Of a DNA stretch of 64,000 nt, positions 62,860-64,000 are shown piece by piece. The notes below the pieces were generated by a model that had not been told where the DNA came from, ran no database searches, and was given only the letters and a program-made list of their open reading frames with translations. This DNA comes from Clostridium cuniculi (lineage in GTDB: Bacteria > Bacillota > Clostridia > Clostridiales > Clostridiaceae): positions 1 through 64,000 of the forward strand of contig NZ_SMUS01000017.1 in NCBI RefSeq assembly GCF_004353185.1. Reading direction: 5' to 3'. Within the stretch, counting starts at the first letter, position 1. Each line of letters starts with the position of its first letter. The position numbers and the translations under genes were made by a program.

Positions 62860-64000
62860 TTAAATCATTTCTTCAAATATTTTATAAAAATTTATTATTC
62901 CATATCCCCATTGAGGATTAGGATATATAGCTTTTCTCCTTTTATTAACTCCTCGCCTTAAAAATGTTTTTATACTTTGAGAATACATATATGGATAATT
63001 TCCTTGTACTATTCCCCATTGAAAAAGCAAAACACAAGCTCCTGCTCCAATAGCTGCTGCTAAACTTGTACCATTTATGACTTGAGTAGAATTATTTAAT
63101 CCAACTGTAATTGTATTAACTCCTCCCGCTGATAAATCAATTTTATTAATATTTTCTTCTCTAAATGATACTCCAGAATAAGATAATGAATTATTATTAT
63201 TTTGATTATAAGCAGCTACGGTAACAACAAAATCTGAATCTCCAGGAATTGTTACTGTACCATATTGATCACTTGGTAAAAATCGTGTTCCTGGAAGTGT
63301 TATTCCACTTTGCCATAGCCAAGCATTATATCTAGCCCTTTCTCCACTTCTTAACCTGAGTTTTATCTGCCATATACCCGGTGTTATATCACCAAAATAT
63401 ACTGATATCAATTCTTCACCTGTATATTCTTCAGGTAAATAATAACTTATTCTTGTTTGAGTTTTCTCAAAAATAAATGTATTTGTTTTTTGTACATTAA
63501 CTGCTCCTCGAATAAATCCTGTTTCTTCCCCAGATGGCGATATTAAGTTGATATCGATTATACTAGGTAAATCCACCCATATTTCTACAGACATATATCC
63601 TTGGTTCTCTTGAACTAACAAATCAATAACTTCAATATTTTCCTTATCTATAATCATTCCCGATACATGTCCATCTTTATCTGCTTCATTTCCCGATCCA
63701 GTAACTATTACAATACCAACATTATTAGATACGCTTTCTATAAAGCTATCAAATATATTATCACCTTTATGATTTCCATTATTACTTCCTAACGGAAGTA
63801 ATACAACTAATGGCTTCTTTTCTTTAAATAAAACTTTTTTAAAATATTCTATTGCAGCAAAAATAGTTGGTAATGCAAATATAGGAATTTCTAAATTTAA
63901 AAATTTTTTTGTATAAGCTGATTCACTTAACTTCACTATAACAAATTCACATTCTGGTGCTATCCCCTTAATATCTTTATTTTTCCCTAGGGCCCCAACA
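62860..64000 (-). CDS. Csp-type germination-specific subtilisin-like protease (paralogue 3, 5' end beyond the window)
   Basis: The frame stays open to the right edge (…VGALGKNKDIKGIAPECEFVIVKLSES), so this is the C-terminal 379 codons of a longer gene; the GTG near 63936 is internal. It carries the Ser in VINGTSLAAAIGAG and the same C-terminal half as paralogue 1, with strong identity (for example QWGIVQGNYPYMYSQSIKTF in both), pointing to recent duplication. The Asp and His of the triad lie outside the window. Confidence 0.9.
   Translation of the reverse strand, partial: VGALGKNKDIKGIAPECEFVIVKLSESAYTKKFLNLEIPIFALPTIFAAIEYFKKVLFKEKKPLVVLLPLGSNNGNHKGDNIFDSFIESVSNNVGIVIVTGSGNEADKDGHVSGMIIDKENIEVIDLLVQENQGYMSVEIWVDLPSIIDINLISPSGEETGFIRGAVNVQKTNTFIFEKTQTRISYYLPEEYTGEELISVYFGDITPGIWQIKLRLRSGERARYNAWLWQSGITLPGTRFLPSDQYGTVTIPGDSDFVVTVAAYNQNNNNSLSYSGVSFREENINKIDLSAGGVNTITVGLNNSTQVINGTSLAAAIGAGACVLLFQWGIVQGNYPYMYSQSIKTFLRRGVNKRRKAIYPNPQWGYGIINFYKIFEEMI

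Overview
The window looks like chromosomal DNA of a low-GC, spore-forming Clostridium (cluster I, in the general area of C. perfringens or C. baratii). The pointers are very AT-rich DNA, strong AGGAGG-type ribosome binding sites, a Tyr T-box, a Gram-positive NEAT/LPXTG heme locus, Csp-type germination proteases and a strict-anaerobe purine/selenium gene cluster. The species call is inference. Where an upstream start codon had a poor or internal ribosome binding site, I moved the start and say so in the entry.

Left edge (1-8.6 kb): the first 96 bases are the 5' end of a 16S rRNA gene read leftwards, with its promoter and leader. Housekeeping genes follow: a metallophosphoesterase, a DUF4474 protein, a U32-family protein, alanine racemase, a fused MsrA-MsrB, a uracil-DNA-glycosylase-fold protein and a CcdA-TlpA fusion.

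8.6-22.5 kb: one long leftward purine/uric-acid-type catabolic operon. In transcription order it holds ygeY, ygeW, carbamate kinase, a xanthine/uracil permease, ygeX, ssnA, a PreA-like FeS flavoprotein and a selenium-type xanthine dehydrogenase. A sigma-54 activator gene lies directly upstream. A consensus -24/-12 promoter sits before ygeY, and a near-perfect 56-bp palindrome containing two tandem dyads lies about 100 bp further upstream, so promoter, enhancer and activator are all visible. A long fold-back element separates the last two genes.

22.5-31 kb: a small acidic protein, a scrambled ApbE/PTS pseudogene, then a heme uptake operon (LPXTG protein with four NEAT domains, membrane-anchored NEAT protein, lipoprotein, permease, ATPase). 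A Fur box and a divergent AraC regulator lie upstream, followed by a CPBP protease.

31-46 kb: an HMA-fold protein without metal-binding cysteines, a HAD phosphatase, two large orphan sensor kinases, a duplicated TPR protein with a J-like N-terminus, tyrS behind a T-box, a CWC protein, a WYL-type regulator, an M20 amidohydrolase, and a pyridoxamine kinase next to a radical SAM protein.

46-57 kb: a LytTR/DUF3021 pair with a large FAD-SCP2-membrane fusion protein and a matching direct-repeat operator; MerR/aldo-keto reductase with a classic MerR promoter; a cobalamin-riboswitch-controlled B12 ABC transporter; an MBL hydrolase; and a CPA1 antiporter with two RCK_C domains.

57-64 kb: a Pro/Gly-rich protein, then three Csp-like subtilases (the last cut by the window edge). 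Between them lies an opposite-strand FusB-type EF-G-binding protein gene, preceded by a 32-residue leader peptide and mutually exclusive hairpins that look like a ribosome-stalling attenuator. No tRNA gene, IS element or CRISPR array was seen.
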